A stretch of 34,829 nt of DNA from JANNRA01 sp031401035 (GCA_031401035.1 JANNRA010000094.1:1-34829); one strand, 5' to 3'; counted from the first letter of the stretch, positions 1 through 8,588 are shown. Numbers and translations: made by a program. The notes: a model not told the origin generated them from the letters alone.

Positions 1-44
1 GTTCATCGGTGCCACGTCCGCCAACGGCGATTCCCCATCCGGAT

Positions 45-125
45 GGAGGGCGCCGCTCCGTCCGCGCCAGGTGCCATGCGACACCGGGGCCCCAACCAAC
101 AGGCGCCGACGGAGCCGCGCCCTCC
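45..125. repeat. Hairpin repeat, GGAGGGCGCC family
   Basis: Inverted repeat with arms at 45-68 and 102-125 (24 bp, two mismatches). It lies just beyond the coxC stop. The same arm sequence recurs at 6806-6883 and, in variant form, at 23569-23636 and 34676-34829, so this is a dispersed element rather than a gene-specific terminator. No U-tract follows it. The remaining bases of 1-151 show no gene. Confidence 0.75.
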
Positions 126-151
126 AGGCGTGCATCGTATCGCAGCTGACC

Positions 152-751
152 TCATCGCCCCACCACATAAACGACAGTGAAGACGACGACCCAGACGACG
201 TCGACGAAGTGCCAGTACCAGGACAGCACCTCGACGCGCTCGGCGTCGGCGGCACGGACGCGGCCGGCGAGGGCGAAGACCAGCACCAGGCCGAGCAGCA
301 GCAGGCCGATGGTGACGTGCCCGGCGTGGAAGCCGACCAGGGTGTAGAAGGTGGTGCCGAAGAGGTTGGTCCAGATGGTCAGGTCGTGCGCGTAGATCAG
401 CTCGCGCCATTCGACCGCCGTGGCGACCAGAAAGAACGCGCCGAGGGCGATGGTGATGCCCCACCACAGCGCGAAGGCGGCGCGTGCGTCGCGCCGCAGC
501 GCGCGCACCGCCAGCGTCACGCTGATGCTGCTCGACAGCAGCGCCACCGTCGCCCACACCGGCAGGCCGAGGACGTCGCGCGGATACGGCCCGACCAGGC
601 TCTTGCCGATGTAGAAGACGTAGGCGGCGACGAAGACCGAGAACAGCGCCGACTCGGTGAGGATCATGCAGGCCATGCCGATACGCCCGCGCCCGCCGTG
701 CTCCGCCGTCTGCGCGTGCGCCGGCGCCTGTGCCGCCAGGTGCACCGCCAT
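152..751 (-). CDS. coxC: Cytochrome c oxidase subunit III
   Basis: Subunit III of a heme-copper cytochrome c oxidase in the inner membrane, 199 aa. The protein is almost entirely hydrophobic helices (about five). Typical subunit III features are FHAGHVTIGL in the middle and WHFVDVVWVVVF near the C-terminus, plus the VEWRELIYAH segment. The start chosen (MAVHLAAQ) overlaps the coxA stop as ATGA, which indicates translational coupling. A start further upstream would run through coxA. It is the last gene of the coxB-coxA-coxC operon. No subunit IV gene follows before the window edge. The family assignment is firm; the short N-terminus (five rather than seven helices) is a known bacterial form. 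Confidence 0.93.
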   Translation of the reverse strand: MAVHLAAQAPAHAQTAEHGGRGRIGMACMILTESALFSVFVAAYVFYIGKSLVGPYPRDVLGLPVWATVALLSSSISVTLAVRALRRDARAAFALWWGITIALGAFFLVATAVEWRELIYAHDLTIWTNLFGTTFYTLVGFHAGHVTIGLLLLGLVLVFALAGRVRAADAERVEVLSWYWHFVDVVWVVVFTVVYVVGR

Positions 752-2370
752 CACTCGTGCTTCCAGTCCGGATCGTCCGGATGCTTGAGATCCCACAGCG
801 GCCGGCGCGAGCGCACGGTCGGGATGGTCTCGAAGTTGTAGGCCGGCGGCGGCGAGGTGGTCGCCCACTCGAGCGTCCAGGCGTCCCACGGATCGTCGCC
901 GGCCGGCGCGCCCCTGCGCAGTGCCCAGGCCATGTTGAGCACCAGCAGCAGCACGCCGGCGATCTGGAACGGCACGCCGGCGGTGGAGAGCGCGTTCCAC
1001 AGCTCCAGGCCGCGGTCGGCGTCGTAGGTGTAGATGCGACGCGGCATGCCGAGAACCCCCGAGACGTGCTGCGGCAGGAACGTCAGGTTGAAGCCGAAGG
1101 CGAAGAGCCAGAAGTGCCAGCGCCCGACGCGCTCGCTGAGCATCCGGCCGGTGACCTTGGGGAACCAGTAGTAGATGGCGGCGAAGATGGTGAACAACAG
1201 GCCGCCGATGAGCACGAAGTGGAAATGCGCGACGACGAAGTACGAGTCGCTCAACTGCCAGTCGAACGGCGCCGCCGCCAGCATCACGCCGGTCAGGCCG
1301 GCGCAGAGGAACTGGAACAGGAAACCGATGCAGAACAACATCGGTGTCGCGAAGCGGATGCTGCCGCCCCACATCGTCCCCAACCAGTTGAAGATCTTGA
1401 TGCCGGTCGGCACGGCGATGAGCATCGTCGAGAAGACGAAGAAGGCGTTGGCGCCGGTGCTCATGCCGACGGTGAACATGTGGTGCGCCCAGACGCCGAG
1501 GCTGATGAAGCCGATCGAGATCGTCGCCGCGACCATCACCGCGTAGCCGAAGATCGGCTTGCGCGAGAACACCGGAATGATCTCCGAGGCGCAGGCGAAG
1601 CCGGGCAGGATGAGGATGTAGACCTCGGGGTGGCCGAAGATCCAGAAGAAGTGCTGCCACAGCAGCGCGTCGCCGCCGCCCTGGGTGTTGAAGAAGTGGG
1701 CGCCGAGGAAGCGGTCGAAGAGCAGCATGATCTGCGCCGCCGACAGCGGCGGCAGCGCCAGCAGCATCTGGAAGAAGACCACCAGCAGCAGCCAGACGAA
1801 CAGCGGCATGCGGCCGAGCGTCATGCCCGGGCAGCGCATGGTGAAGATGGTGGTGATGAGGTTGGCGGCGGTGGTCAGACTGCCGACGCCGCCGACGAGC
1901 AGGCCGACGATCCAGTAGTCGGTGCTGTTGCCGCGCGAGAAGGCGCGGCCGGTGAGCGGCGCGTAGGCGAACCAGCCGACGTCGGGCATCGAGCCGGCGC
2001 CGTACAGGCCGTCGCCGCCGAGGACGCTGAAGTAGAGCAGCAGGGCGCCGAAGAAGAACATCCAGAAGCCGAAGGCGTTGAGGCGCGGGAAGGCGAGGTC
2101 GCGCGCGCCGATCATCAACGGGATGAGATAGTTCGCCATGCCGATGATGATCGGCATGCCGACCAGGAAGACCATCGTCGTGCCGTGCATGGTGAACAGC
2201 CGGTTGAACACCTGCGGCGACAGCACGTCGTTGTTGGGCACCGCCAACTGGATGCGCATCGCCGTCGCCTCGAGCCCGGCGATGACGAAGAACAGCAGCC
2301 CGGCGAGAATGTACATCACCCCCAGCCGCTTGTGATCGACCGTCGTCACCCACTCGTGCAGCGTCGCCAT
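751..2370 (-). CDS. coxA: Cytochrome c oxidase subunit I
   Basis: Catalytic subunit I of an aa3/caa3-type oxidase, 539 aa and about twelve membrane helices. It reduces O2 at the heme a3/CuB site and pumps protons. Visible ligands are His62 (MHGT) and His382/His384 (AHFHFVL) for the hemes, and His247, His296 and His297 (VWAHHMF) for CuB. The GHPEVY motif at 246-251 carries both Glu249 of the D-pathway and Tyr251 of the His-Tyr cross-link, so this is an A1-type oxidase. The start at MATLHEW was preferred to an ATG 18 nt upstream because it matches the usual subunit I N-terminus. The gene lies between coxB, 100 bp upstream across a hairpin repeat, and coxC, which overlaps it. Confidence 0.97.
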   Translation of the reverse strand: MATLHEWVTTVDHKRLGVMYILAGLLFFVIAGLEATAMRIQLAVPNNDVLSPQVFNRLFTMHGTTMVFLVGMPIIIGMANYLIPLMIGARDLAFPRLNAFGFWMFFFGALLLYFSVLGGDGLYGAGSMPDVGWFAYAPLTGRAFSRGNSTDYWIVGLLVGGVGSLTTAANLITTIFTMRCPGMTLGRMPLFVWLLLVVFFQMLLALPPLSAAQIMLLFDRFLGAHFFNTQGGGDALLWQHFFWIFGHPEVYILILPGFACASEIIPVFSRKPIFGYAVMVAATISIGFISLGVWAHHMFTVGMSTGANAFFVFSTMLIAVPTGIKIFNWLGTMWGGSIRFATPMLFCIGFLFQFLCAGLTGVMLAAAPFDWQLSDSYFVVAHFHFVLIGGLLFTIFAAIYYWFPKVTGRMLSERVGRWHFWLFAFGFNLTFLPQHVSGVLGMPRRIYTYDADRGLELWNALSTAGVPFQIAGVLLLVLNMAWALRRGAPAGDDPWDAWTLEWATTSPPPAYNFETIPTVRSRRPLWDLKHPDDPDWKHE

Positions 2371-2384
2371 GCCGTCAGATCCCC

Positions 2385-2452
2385 TCAACGCGAAGACGCG
2401 AAGGCGCGAAGGGCGTGCTGCCCCGCTTCGCGCCTTCGCGTCTTCGCGTTGA
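2385..2452. repeat. Perfect hairpin between coxB and coxA
   Basis: Perfect 27-bp inverted repeat (2385-2411 and 2426-2452) with a 14-nt loop. Its arms are built from tandem gcgaag units (core GCGAAGGCGCGAAG). It fills the gap between the coxB stop and the coxA start. A sister copy lies between sufB and sufC (26827-26903). It could act as an mRNA processing or stability element, or be a mobile palindrome. There is no U-tract, and the oxidase genes on both sides would be expected to be co-transcribed. Confidence 0.85.
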
Positions 2453-2470
2453 ACTCTCTCTCCTGACTGG

Positions 2471-3427
2471 TCACTTCAGGGTCCCGAGGTAGGCGACGAG
2501 GTGGTCGAGGTCGGTCGGCTCGAGCTGCATTGCCGGCATCAGGGCGCCGGGTTTGATGGCGTCGGGGTTGGTGATCCAGGCGCGCAGCATCTCCGGCGAG
2601 TTGCGGGCGGCGCCGGCGGCGATGGTGTCGCGGCTCATGAGGTGGGTCAGGTCGGGGCCGAAGACGCCCGCGGCGACGGTGCCGCCGACGCGGTGGCAGT
2701 TGACGCAGGCGACGGACTGGAACACGTCGCGGCCGCGGCGCACGGCGGGGTCGTCTACCGCGACGCCGGTCTGCGACGCCACCCAGGCGGCGAACTCGGC
2801 CTCGGGATGGGCGATGACGCGCAGGAACATCTTGGCGTGCTGGGTGCCGCAGAACTCGGCGCACTGGCCGAGGTACAGGCCGGGCTCGCGCGGCTCGATC
2901 CACATGCGGTTGACGCGGTTGGGGATGACGTCGGTCTTGCCGTTCAACTGCGGCACCCAGAACGAATGCACGACGTCGGCCGACTCGAGCGTCAGGAAGG
3001 TCGCCCGCCCGGCCGGCACGTGCAGCTCGTTGGCGGTGACGACGCCCTGCTGCGGATAGCGGAACTCCCACCACCACTGGTGACCGATGACCCGCACCTG
3101 GAGCGCGTCGGCAGGCGGCTCGGCGTTCTCGATGGCGATCAGCGTGCGCGTCGTGACCAGGAACAGCACAAAGACGATGAGCAGCGGCAGCACCGTCCAG
3201 GCGAGCTCGATCTGGTTGCTGCCGTAAACCTGCGGCGGCTCGCGGTCGGCGTCGCCGGGGCGCTGGCGGAAGCGCACGACGGCGTAGGCGAGCAGGCCGC
3301 CGACGACGACGAAGATGGCGGCGCAGACGCCGAGGACGAGCAGCGAGAGGACGTAGATCTCATCGGCCGGGCGCGAGAGCGGATCGAAGATGCTCGGGAT
3401 CGGCAACGGCGCGGCCGCCCAGAGCAT
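2471..3427 (-). CDS. coxB: Cytochrome c oxidase subunit II with fused cytochrome c
   Basis: Subunit II, which receives electrons through CuA and passes them to subunit I; 318 aa. Two N-terminal membrane helices (about residues 25-52 and 76-98) are followed by a periplasmic cupredoxin domain. CuA ligands are visible as His154 (VVHSFW), then Cys189, Glu191, Cys193, His197 and Met200 in the segment QCAEFCGTQHAKM. A C-terminal cytochrome c domain carries CVNCH (Cys241, Cys244, His245), with a likely axial Met in PGALMPAM, so the enzyme is caa3-type. The ATG at 3427 (MLWAAAPLP) was preferred over a GTG 33 nt upstream, which would put charged residues before the hydrophobic leader. It is the first gene of coxB-coxA-coxC. 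No cox11 or ctaB assembly gene lies nearby. Confidence 0.95.
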   Translation of the reverse strand: MLWAAAPLPIPSIFDPLSRPADEIYVLSLLVLGVCAAIFVVVGGLLAYAVVRFRQRPGDADREPPQVYGSNQIELAWTVLPLLIVFVLFLVTTRTLIAIENAEPPADALQVRVIGHQWWWEFRYPQQGVVTANELHVPAGRATFLTLESADVVHSFWVPQLNGKTDVIPNRVNRMWIEPREPGLYLGQCAEFCGTQHAKMFLRVIAHPEAEFAAWVASQTGVAVDDPAVRRGRDVFQSVACVNCHRVGGTVAAGVFGPDLTHLMSRDTIAAGAARNSPEMLRAWITNPDAIKPGALMPAMQLEPTDLDHLVAYLGTLK

Positions 3428-3539
3428 CCGCTCACGCTGTCGTCCGCTCCGCCACCGCACGCAGCCGGTAAGACCACAGTCCCCGTCGAGGCGTCAACGG
3501 GCAAGAACGACGCTCGTGGATTGCCCGTGCACGCGGCGA

Positions 3540-4220
3540 TTACATGGGGGCGCGTTTGCGCGCCTTGGCGGGCGACTCCCACATGCGGAAGCCGCCGATG
3601 AAGGCGTTGTCGTTGCTGCCCAGCTGGGCGCCCGGCGGCGCCTCGGCGAGCTTCTTGGCGTTGCCGCCGCCGATGACGACGTAGTCGGCCTGCATGGCGG
3701 CCTGCAGCATGGCGACCGCCTCGACGACCTCGTTGCCCCATTTCGCCTTGCCGAGGCGCTCGAGGCCGCGCAGGCCGACGTAGTCCTCGAAGGTCTTGCC
3801 CTTCTTGAACGGCAGGTGCGCCAGTTCGAGCGGCTCGACGGCGCCGTTGATCACCAGGGCGCTGCCGAGGCCGGTGCCGAGGCCGAGGAAGAGCATGCGG
3901 CCGCCGTGGTAGCTGCCGAGCGCCTGCATGGCGGCGTCGTTCAGGACACGCACCGGCTTGCCGAAGGCGCGCGCGAAGTCGAAGCCGACCCAGCCCGAGG
4001 CCAGATTGAAGGGCTCGCGCGTCGGCCGGTTGTGCTGCACCGGCCCCGGGTACCCCATCGAGACGACGTCGTAGGCCCAGCCGCGCGCCAGCCGCTTCGC
4101 CGCCGTCACCATGCGGCGCGGCGTCAGCGTCGGGCCCGACGGCACGGCGCGCTTCTCGGACTGCCCGCTGGCGAGGACCTTGAGGTTCGTCCCGCCGATG
4201 TCGATGGCCAGCACTTTCAC
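3540..4220 (-). CDS. ROK-family kinase, polyphosphate-glucokinase-like
   Basis: A sugar kinase of the ROK family, 226 aa, probably phosphorylating glucose at C6. The N-terminal phosphate-binding motif is AIDIGGTNLKV (residues 5-15). A glycine-rich LGLGTGLGSALVINGA segment follows mid-protein, as in polyphosphate glucokinases; those also lack the CxCGxxGC zinc motif of classical ROK repressors and kinases, and none is seen here. The start is GTG, with a GGGGAGGCGG Shine-Dalgarno just after the rpiA stop. It sits 12 nt downstream of rpiA in a pentose phosphate cluster, so glucose entry into the pathway is the likely role. Polyphosphate versus ATP as donor cannot be decided here. Confidence 0.8.
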   Translation of the reverse strand: MKVLAIDIGGTNLKVLASGQSEKRAVPSGPTLTPRRMVTAAKRLARGWAYDVVSMGYPGPVQHNRPTREPFNLASGWVGFDFARAFGKPVRVLNDAAMQALGSYHGGRMLFLGLGTGLGSALVINGAVEPLELAHLPFKKGKTFEDYVGLRGLERLGKAKWGNEVVEAVAMLQAAMQADYVVIGGGNAKKLAEAPPGAQLGSNDNAFIGGFRMWESPAKARKRAPM

Positions 4221-4232
4221 ATCCGCCTCCCC

Positions 4233-4895
4233 TCAGCGCACCAGTTCGCGCACGCCGGCGGCGCCGGCGACGACGACGCGTTCGACCATCGAGGCGAGAA
4301 ACAGCCCGTGCTCGACGATGCCCGGAATCGCCGCCAGCTGCGCCGCCAGCGCCGCCGGCTCGTCGATGCGGTCGAAGGCGGCATCCATGAGCAGATTGCC
4401 ATTGTCGCTGCGCGCGGCCCGCGTCGTCACCGTCCGCGCGCCGAGGGCGCGCACCTGCGCCGCCGCCACCGCCGGCGCGAAGGGCAGCACCTCGAGCGGC
4501 AGGGCGAAGGCGCCGAGGGTGTCGACCAGTTTCGCCTCGTCGACGACGACGACGAAGCGGCGCGCCATGGCGGCGATGATCTTCTCGCGCAGGTGCGCGC
4601 CGCCGCCGCCCTTGATGAGGTTGAAGCGCGCGTCGACCTCGTCCGCCCCGTCGATGGCAATGTCGAGCGTCAGCAACTCGTCGGGCGGCACGACGCGCAG
4701 GCCGAGACCGGCGGCCAGCGTCGCGGTGCGCGCGGACGTCGCGACGCAGGTGATATCGGGCCGGCGCTCGCCGAGCGCGACGATGGTGAAGTGGACGGTC
4801 GAGCCGGTGCCGAGGCCGACGCGCATGCCGTCCTCGACGTAGTCGGCGGCGCGCCGTCCGGCCTGCTCTTTCGCCGCCGCGCGCGCGTCGCTCAT
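4233..4895 (-). CDS. rpiA: Ribose-5-phosphate isomerase A
   Basis: Interconverts ribulose-5-phosphate and ribose-5-phosphate in the cytosol; 220 aa, the normal family length. Diagnostic motifs are GLGTGSTV near residue 30, DGADE in the middle and KGGGGAHLREK, which holds the catalytic region. The start (MSDARAAAKEQ) overlaps the pgl stop as ATGA, which fixes it and indicates coupling. It belongs to the gnd-pgl-rpiA-ROK kinase run. Confidence 0.96.
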   Translation of the reverse strand: MSDARAAAKEQAGRRAADYVEDGMRVGLGTGSTVHFTIVALGERRPDITCVATSARTATLAAGLGLRVVPPDELLTLDIAIDGADEVDARFNLIKGGGGAHLREKIIAAMARRFVVVVDEAKLVDTLGAFALPLEVLPFAPAVAAAQVRALGARTVTTRAARSDNGNLLMDAAFDRIDEPAALAAQLAAIPGIVEHGLFLASMVERVVVAGAAGVRELVR

Positions 4896-5581
4896 GCGGC
4901 GCCCGCCGCGGCCCGATCGGCCAGCACCAGGGCGCGCTCCTGGCGGACACGGCCGCCGGGGATCGACGCGTCGCCGGCGCGCAGGCGCTGCAGCGCGTCG
5001 ACCTTCTCGGTGCCGGTGACCACCCAGAGGATCTGTCGGGAACGGTCGATCACCGGGTAGGTCAGCGTCAGGCGGCGGTGCCCCTGGTAGGTGCCGGCGG
5101 TCGGCGCGACATCCACCGCGTGCACGCCGAGGACCGCATCGCCGGGCACCAACGAGGCCGTGTGGCCGTCGGGTCCGAGACCGAGGTGGACGCAGTCGAG
5201 CACCGGCGGGCTGCCGCACACCTCGCGCAGCAGCGCCGCGTAGCGCCGCGCCGCCAACTCGGCATCGGCATCCTCGACCGGCATGGCGTGCACCTGCGCC
5301 GCCGGCAGCGGCGCCGCCTGCAGGCTCTCGCGCAGGTGCGTGAAATTGCGGTCCGCATCGCCGGCGGGGGCGATCCGCTCATCGACCTGGAAGAGGTCGA
5401 CCCCCGGCCACGGCACATCCTCGACCGCCAGCCGCCGCAACATCACCCACGGCGTCTGGCCGCCGCTGACCGCCAGCGAAAAGCGCCCGCGCGCCAGCAC
5501 CGCCGCGCGCGCCGCCGCCGCGATCACCTGCGCCGCGCGCACGGCGACGGCATCGGCATCGGGAAGAATCTCGACCTGCAT
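4892..5581 (-). CDS. pgl: 6-phosphogluconolactonase
   Basis: Hydrolyses 6-phosphogluconolactone in the oxidative pentose phosphate pathway; 229 aa, the DevB/SOL family length. Family motifs are LAVSGGQTP, in which the glycine-rich loop binds phosphate, VDLFQVDER, and the LGLGPDGHTASLVPG segment that carries the catalytic histidine. The start at MQVEILPDAD was chosen; an in-frame upstream extension would be translated from the hairpin repeat at 5608-5683. The stop overlaps the rpiA start. zwf, usually next to pgl, is not in the window. Confidence 0.94.
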   Translation of the reverse strand: MQVEILPDADAVAVRAAQVIAAAARAAVLARGRFSLAVSGGQTPWVMLRRLAVEDVPWPGVDLFQVDERIAPAGDADRNFTHLRESLQAAPLPAAQVHAMPVEDADAELAARRYAALLREVCGSPPVLDCVHLGLGPDGHTASLVPGDAVLGVHAVDVAPTAGTYQGHRRLTLTYPVIDRSRQILWVVTGTEKVDALQRLRAGDASIPGGRVRQERALVLADRAAAGAA

Positions 5582-5607
5582 GAGACTTCTCAGCGCAAAG
5601 AGTTCTT

Positions 5608-5683
5608 CACCACGGAGGCACGGAGACACGGAGACCGGAGGAATACGAGCAACGCCGCTCCGTGCCTCCGTGCCTCCGTGGTG
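5608..5683. repeat. Hairpin between gnd and pgl
   Basis: Arms at 5608-5633 and 5658-5683 (26 bp, one mismatch) with a 24-nt loop. The sequence is of the CACCACGGAGGCACGGAG type, with the unit CGGAGGCA repeated in tandem inside the arm. It separates gnd from pgl inside a same-strand gene run. It is a family member of the hairpins at 10617-10692, 30710-30782 and 32999-33062. Confidence 0.85.
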
Positions 5684-5696
5684 GAGAGTCCTGGTT

Positions 5697-6719
5697 TCAA
5701 GAGGAACCCTTCTTCTCGAGGTGGCCGCCGAAGCCGAAGCGCATCGCCGACAGTACCTTGTTGGCGAAGTCGGACTCGCCGCGCGACTCGAAGCGGTCGA
5801 AGAGGGCGGCGCTGAGGACGTGCGACGGGACGCCCTCGTCGATGGCGGCCTGCAGGGTCCAGCGGCCCTCGCCGGAGTCGGAGACGCGACCGGCGAACTG
5901 CTCGAGCCGCGCGTCGCCGGCGAAGGCCTGGGCGCTGAGATCGAGCAGCCAGGAGGCGACGACGCTGCCGCGCCGCCACAGCTCGGTGATGTCGGCGATG
6001 TTGAGGTCGTACTGGTAGTGCTCCGGATTGCGCAGTGGCGTCGTCTCGGCGTCGACGGTCTGCGTCGTCTTGCCGACGTTGGCCTTGTGGAGGATGTTGA
6101 GGCCTTCGGCGTAGGCGGCCATCAGGCCGTACTCGATGCCGTTGTGCACCATCTTCACGAAGTGCCCGGCGCCGTTCGGTCCGCAGTGCAGGTAGCCGTG
6201 CTCGGCGGTGCTGGCCGGCAGCTTCTCGCGCCCCGGCGTGCGCGGCGCGGCGTCCATCGGCGGCGCCAGGGCGGCGAAGATCGGATCGAGGCGGTGCACC
6301 ACCTCGGGCTCGCCGCCGATCATCTGGCAGTAGCCGCGCTCGAGACCCCAGACGCCGCCGCTGGTGCCGCAGTCGACGTAGTGGATGCCCTTCGCCTTGA
6401 GCGCGGCGGCGCGGCGGATGTCGTCGATGTAATACGAGTTGCCGCCGTCGATGATGATATCGCCGGGCGCGAGGCGCGGGCTGAGGTCCTGCAACGTCGC
6501 GTCGACCACCGCCGCCGGCACCATGATCCACGCCGCGCGCGGCTTGGTGAGCTTGGCGACGAACTCGTCGAGCGACGCGGCGCCGACGGCGCCCTGCCCG
6601 ACCAGCCCCTGCACCGCCTGCGGCGACACGTCGTAGACGACGCATTCATGGCCGGCGCGCATCAGTCGCACCACCATGTTGGCGCCCATGCGCCCGAGTC
6701 CAATCATTCCGAGTTGCAT
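5697..6719 (-). CDS. gnd: 6-phosphogluconate dehydrogenase (decarboxylating), short form
   Basis: Oxidatively decarboxylates 6-phosphogluconate to ribulose-5-phosphate; 340 aa. This is the short Gnd/YqeC-type length, against about 470 aa for the long form. An N-terminal Rossmann motif (MIGLGRMGANM) is followed by DGGNSYY (91-97), the CGTSGGVWGLERGY segment (117-130) and GHFVKMVHNGIEYG (185-198), which supplies catalytic Lys189 and His192/Asn193. The short form is often NAD-linked; cofactor preference here is inference. It is the first gene of the gnd-pgl-rpiA-kinase cluster, with a hairpin repeat after its stop. Confidence 0.95.
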   Translation of the reverse strand: MQLGMIGLGRMGANMVVRLMRAGHECVVYDVSPQAVQGLVGQGAVGAASLDEFVAKLTKPRAAWIMVPAAVVDATLQDLSPRLAPGDIIIDGGNSYYIDDIRRAAALKAKGIHYVDCGTSGGVWGLERGYCQMIGGEPEVVHRLDPIFAALAPPMDAAPRTPGREKLPASTAEHGYLHCGPNGAGHFVKMVHNGIEYGLMAAYAEGLNILHKANVGKTTQTVDAETTPLRNPEHYQYDLNIADITELWRRGSVVASWLLDLSAQAFAGDARLEQFAGRVSDSGEGRWTLQAAIDEGVPSHVLSAALFDRFESRGESDFANKVLSAMRFGFGGHLEKKGSS

Positions 6720-6805
6720 CGGCTATCCTCCTTCGATCGGCGAGAGTCGTAAGTAGCGCGCTGCGCCGGGCAGTCAACTCGGAAGTCCGCTCGAAGCGTC
6801 CCTGT

Positions 6806-6883
6806 GGAGGGCGCCGCTCCGTCGGCGCCTGTCGCATGGGAGGCGAGCGGCTCCATGCAACAGGCGCCGACGGAGCGGCGTCC
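6806..6883. repeat. Hairpin repeat, GGAGGGCGCC family
   Basis: Inverted repeat with a left arm near 6806-6839 and a right arm at 6853-6883. About 30 bp pair with a few mismatches or indels, around GGCGCCTGT / ACAGGCGCC. It lies between the fdhD stop and the gnd start and occupies most of that gap. The right arm is nearly identical to the right arm of the 45-125 copy. Confidence 0.75.
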
Positions 6884-6895
6884 AGGGGCCGGCCG

Positions 6896-7729
6896 TCATG
6901 ACGACTCGCCGCCGATCCGCTCGCGGCGCCCGTACACGTTGAAGCGGCCGTTGCGTAGGAAGGCGACCAACGTCAGGGCGGCGCGCTCGGCGAGGTCGAT
7001 GGCGAGCGAGGACGGGGCGGAGATGGCGGCGACAACGGGGATGCGGGCGGCGAGAGCCTTCTGGGCGATCTCGAAGGAGATGCGGCCGGAGACCAGCAGG
7101 ACGTGGCCGGCGAGCGGCACGCGGCCGTGCTCGAGGGCCCAGCCGACGACCTTGTCGACGGCGTTGTGGCGGCCGATGTCCTCGCGCGCCACCAGCAGCG
7201 TGCCGTCGCCGGCGAAGAGGCCGGCGGCGTGCAGCCCGCCGGTGCGCGCGAAGGCCGGCTGCGCGGCGGCGAGGCGGTCCGGGAGCGGCGCGAACCAGGC
7301 GGCGGGAAAACGCGCCGCGTCGTCGAGCGGCGGCGCGACGGCGAGGGCGGCGTCGAGGCTCGCCTTTCCGCAGACGCCGCAACTGGCGTTGGCGAAGAGG
7401 TTGCGGCGCAGCGCCTCGAGGTCGAGAACGACGTCGTCGCGCAGGCCGACGGCGACGACGTTGTCCTCGGCCGCCGGATCGGCGACGACGCGGCAGTGGC
7501 GCACCGAGACGATCTCGTCGGCGGCACGCACGATGCGCTCGGTGATTAGAAAGCCGCGCACCAGCTCGGCGTCGTGCCCCGGCGTGCGCATGACGACGGC
7601 CAGCGACGCGCCGCGCACCTGGATCTCGAGCGGCTCCTCGCACGCCACGGCGTCGCGCGCCGGTGCGCCGACGCCGTCCGCCCAACGCGTCAGCGCCACT
7701 TCGCGCGTCGTCTCGCCGTCGTCGACCAT
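6896..7729 (-). CDS. fdhD: Formate dehydrogenase accessory protein FdhD (sulfurtransferase)
   Basis: FdhD carries sulfur from a cysteine desulfurase to the molybdenum or tungsten cofactor, activating formate dehydrogenases; 277 aa. Typical segments are CEEPLEI near residue 30, RTPGHDAELVRGFL near 48-61, the sulfur-relay pair SCGVCG (Cys117, Cys120), and EDIGRHNAVDKVVG. The start at MVDDGETTREV is the conserved one. No formate dehydrogenase structural gene or cofactor biosynthesis gene lies in the window, so the client enzyme is encoded elsewhere. The gene is divergent from the crotonase, with about 94 nt between starts. Confidence 0.95.
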   Translation of the reverse strand: MVDDGETTREVALTRWADGVGAPARDAVACEEPLEIQVRGASLAVVMRTPGHDAELVRGFLITERIVRAADEIVSVRHCRVVADPAAEDNVVAVGLRDDVVLDLEALRRNLFANASCGVCGKASLDAALAVAPPLDDAARFPAAWFAPLPDRLAAAQPAFARTGGLHAAGLFAGDGTLLVAREDIGRHNAVDKVVGWALEHGRVPLAGHVLLVSGRISFEIAQKALAARIPVVAAISAPSSLAIDLAERAALTLVAFLRNGRFNVYGRRERIGGESS

Positions 7730-7823
7730 GCCCGTCTGTACGCGATGTCCACGCGCATGTGGAGCCCAACAGCGGAGGGCGCGGCGCTGACGGGCCGCGT
7801 TCCGCATGCTAACTGCCCGACTC

Positions 7824-8588
7824 ATGTCGACCATACGCTTCGAGACCGACGCACCGGTGGCAATCGTCACCATCGACCGCCCGGCGGTGCGCAACGCCGT
7901 CGACGGGCCCAGCGCGGCGCTGCTCGCCGACGCCTTCCGCCGCTTCGACGCCGACGCGACGCTCGCCGTCGCCGTGCTCACCGGCGCCGGCGGCACCTTC
8001 TGCGCCGGCGCGGATCTCAAGGCCGTGGCGGCGCGGCGCGGCAACCCGGTGCGCCTCGCGGGCGACGGACCGATGGGCCCGACGCGCCTGCTGCTGTCGA
8101 AGCCGGTCATCGCGGCCGTCGAGGGCCACGCAGTGGCCGGTGGCCTCGAGCTGGCGGCCTGGTGCGATCTGCGCGTCGCGGCGCGCGACGCCGTCTTCGG
8201 CGTCTACTGCCGGCGCTGGGGCGTGCCGCTGATCGACGGCGGCACCATCCGCCTGAGCCGCCTGCTTGGCCACAGCCACGCCCTCGACCTCATCCTCACC
8301 GGCCGTGGCGTCAGCGGCGACGAGGCGCTGCGCATGGGCCTCGCCAACCGTCTGGTCGAACCCGGCACCGCCCTCGCCGCCGCCGTCGCATTGGCGAAAC
8401 AGCTCGCCGCCTTCCCGCAACCCTGCCTGCGCGCCGACCGGCTGTCCTCCTACCAGCAGTGGGACCTTTCGCTCAGCGACGCGCTGCGCGAGGAGACGCG
8501 CGGCGGCCTCGCCGTGCTCGAAGACGGCGTCGCCGGCGCCGCCCGCTTCGCCGCCGGCAAGGGCCGCCACGGCGCGTTCGACGAGTAA
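7824..8588 (+). CDS. Enoyl-CoA hydratase/isomerase (crotonase) family protein
   Basis: A crotonase-fold enzyme, 254 aa, acting on acyl-CoA thioesters. The oxyanion-hole segments are visible: FCAGADLKA (59-67) and GHAVAGGLELAAWCDLR (101-117). Glu109 matches the first catalytic glutamate of enoyl-CoA hydratase. The second catalytic position, within FGVYCRRWGVPLIDGG (125-140), is Cys/Arg rather than Glu. Simple hydration may therefore not be its reaction; this subgroup includes many uncharacterised proteins. The start at MSTIRFETD follows family practice; an in-frame ATG lies 18 nt upstream, and neither has a clear Shine-Dalgarno. It heads a plus-strand run with the MerB-like gene and two acyl-CoA dehydrogenases. 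Confidence 0.88.
   Translation: MSTIRFETDAPVAIVTIDRPAVRNAVDGPSAALLADAFRRFDADATLAVAVLTGAGGTFCAGADLKAVAARRGNPVRLAGDGPMGPTRLLLSKPVIAAVEGHAVAGGLELAAWCDLRVAARDAVFGVYCRRWGVPLIDGGTIRLSRLLGHSHALDLILTGRGVSGDEALRMGLANRLVEPGTALAAAVALAKQLAAFPQPCLRADRLSSYQQWDLSLSDALREETRGGLAVLEDGVAGAARFAAGKGRHGAFDE

Noticed and set aside
730..2466. A 578-codon open frame on the plus strand, antisense to coxA
   Set aside because: Composition is Arg/His/Gln/Glu-rich low complexity typical of the reverse frame of a GC-rich gene, and coxA on the other strand has all its catalytic residues.
3390..5060. A 556-codon plus-strand frame over the ROK kinase, rpiA and pgl
   Set aside because: Antisense shadow; no motif is recognisable and the three minus-strand genes are certain.
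5608..5683. Direct CGGAGGCA units considered as a CRISPR-like array
   Set aside because: Units are adjacent without spacers and form one inverted repeat; no cas genes are in the window.
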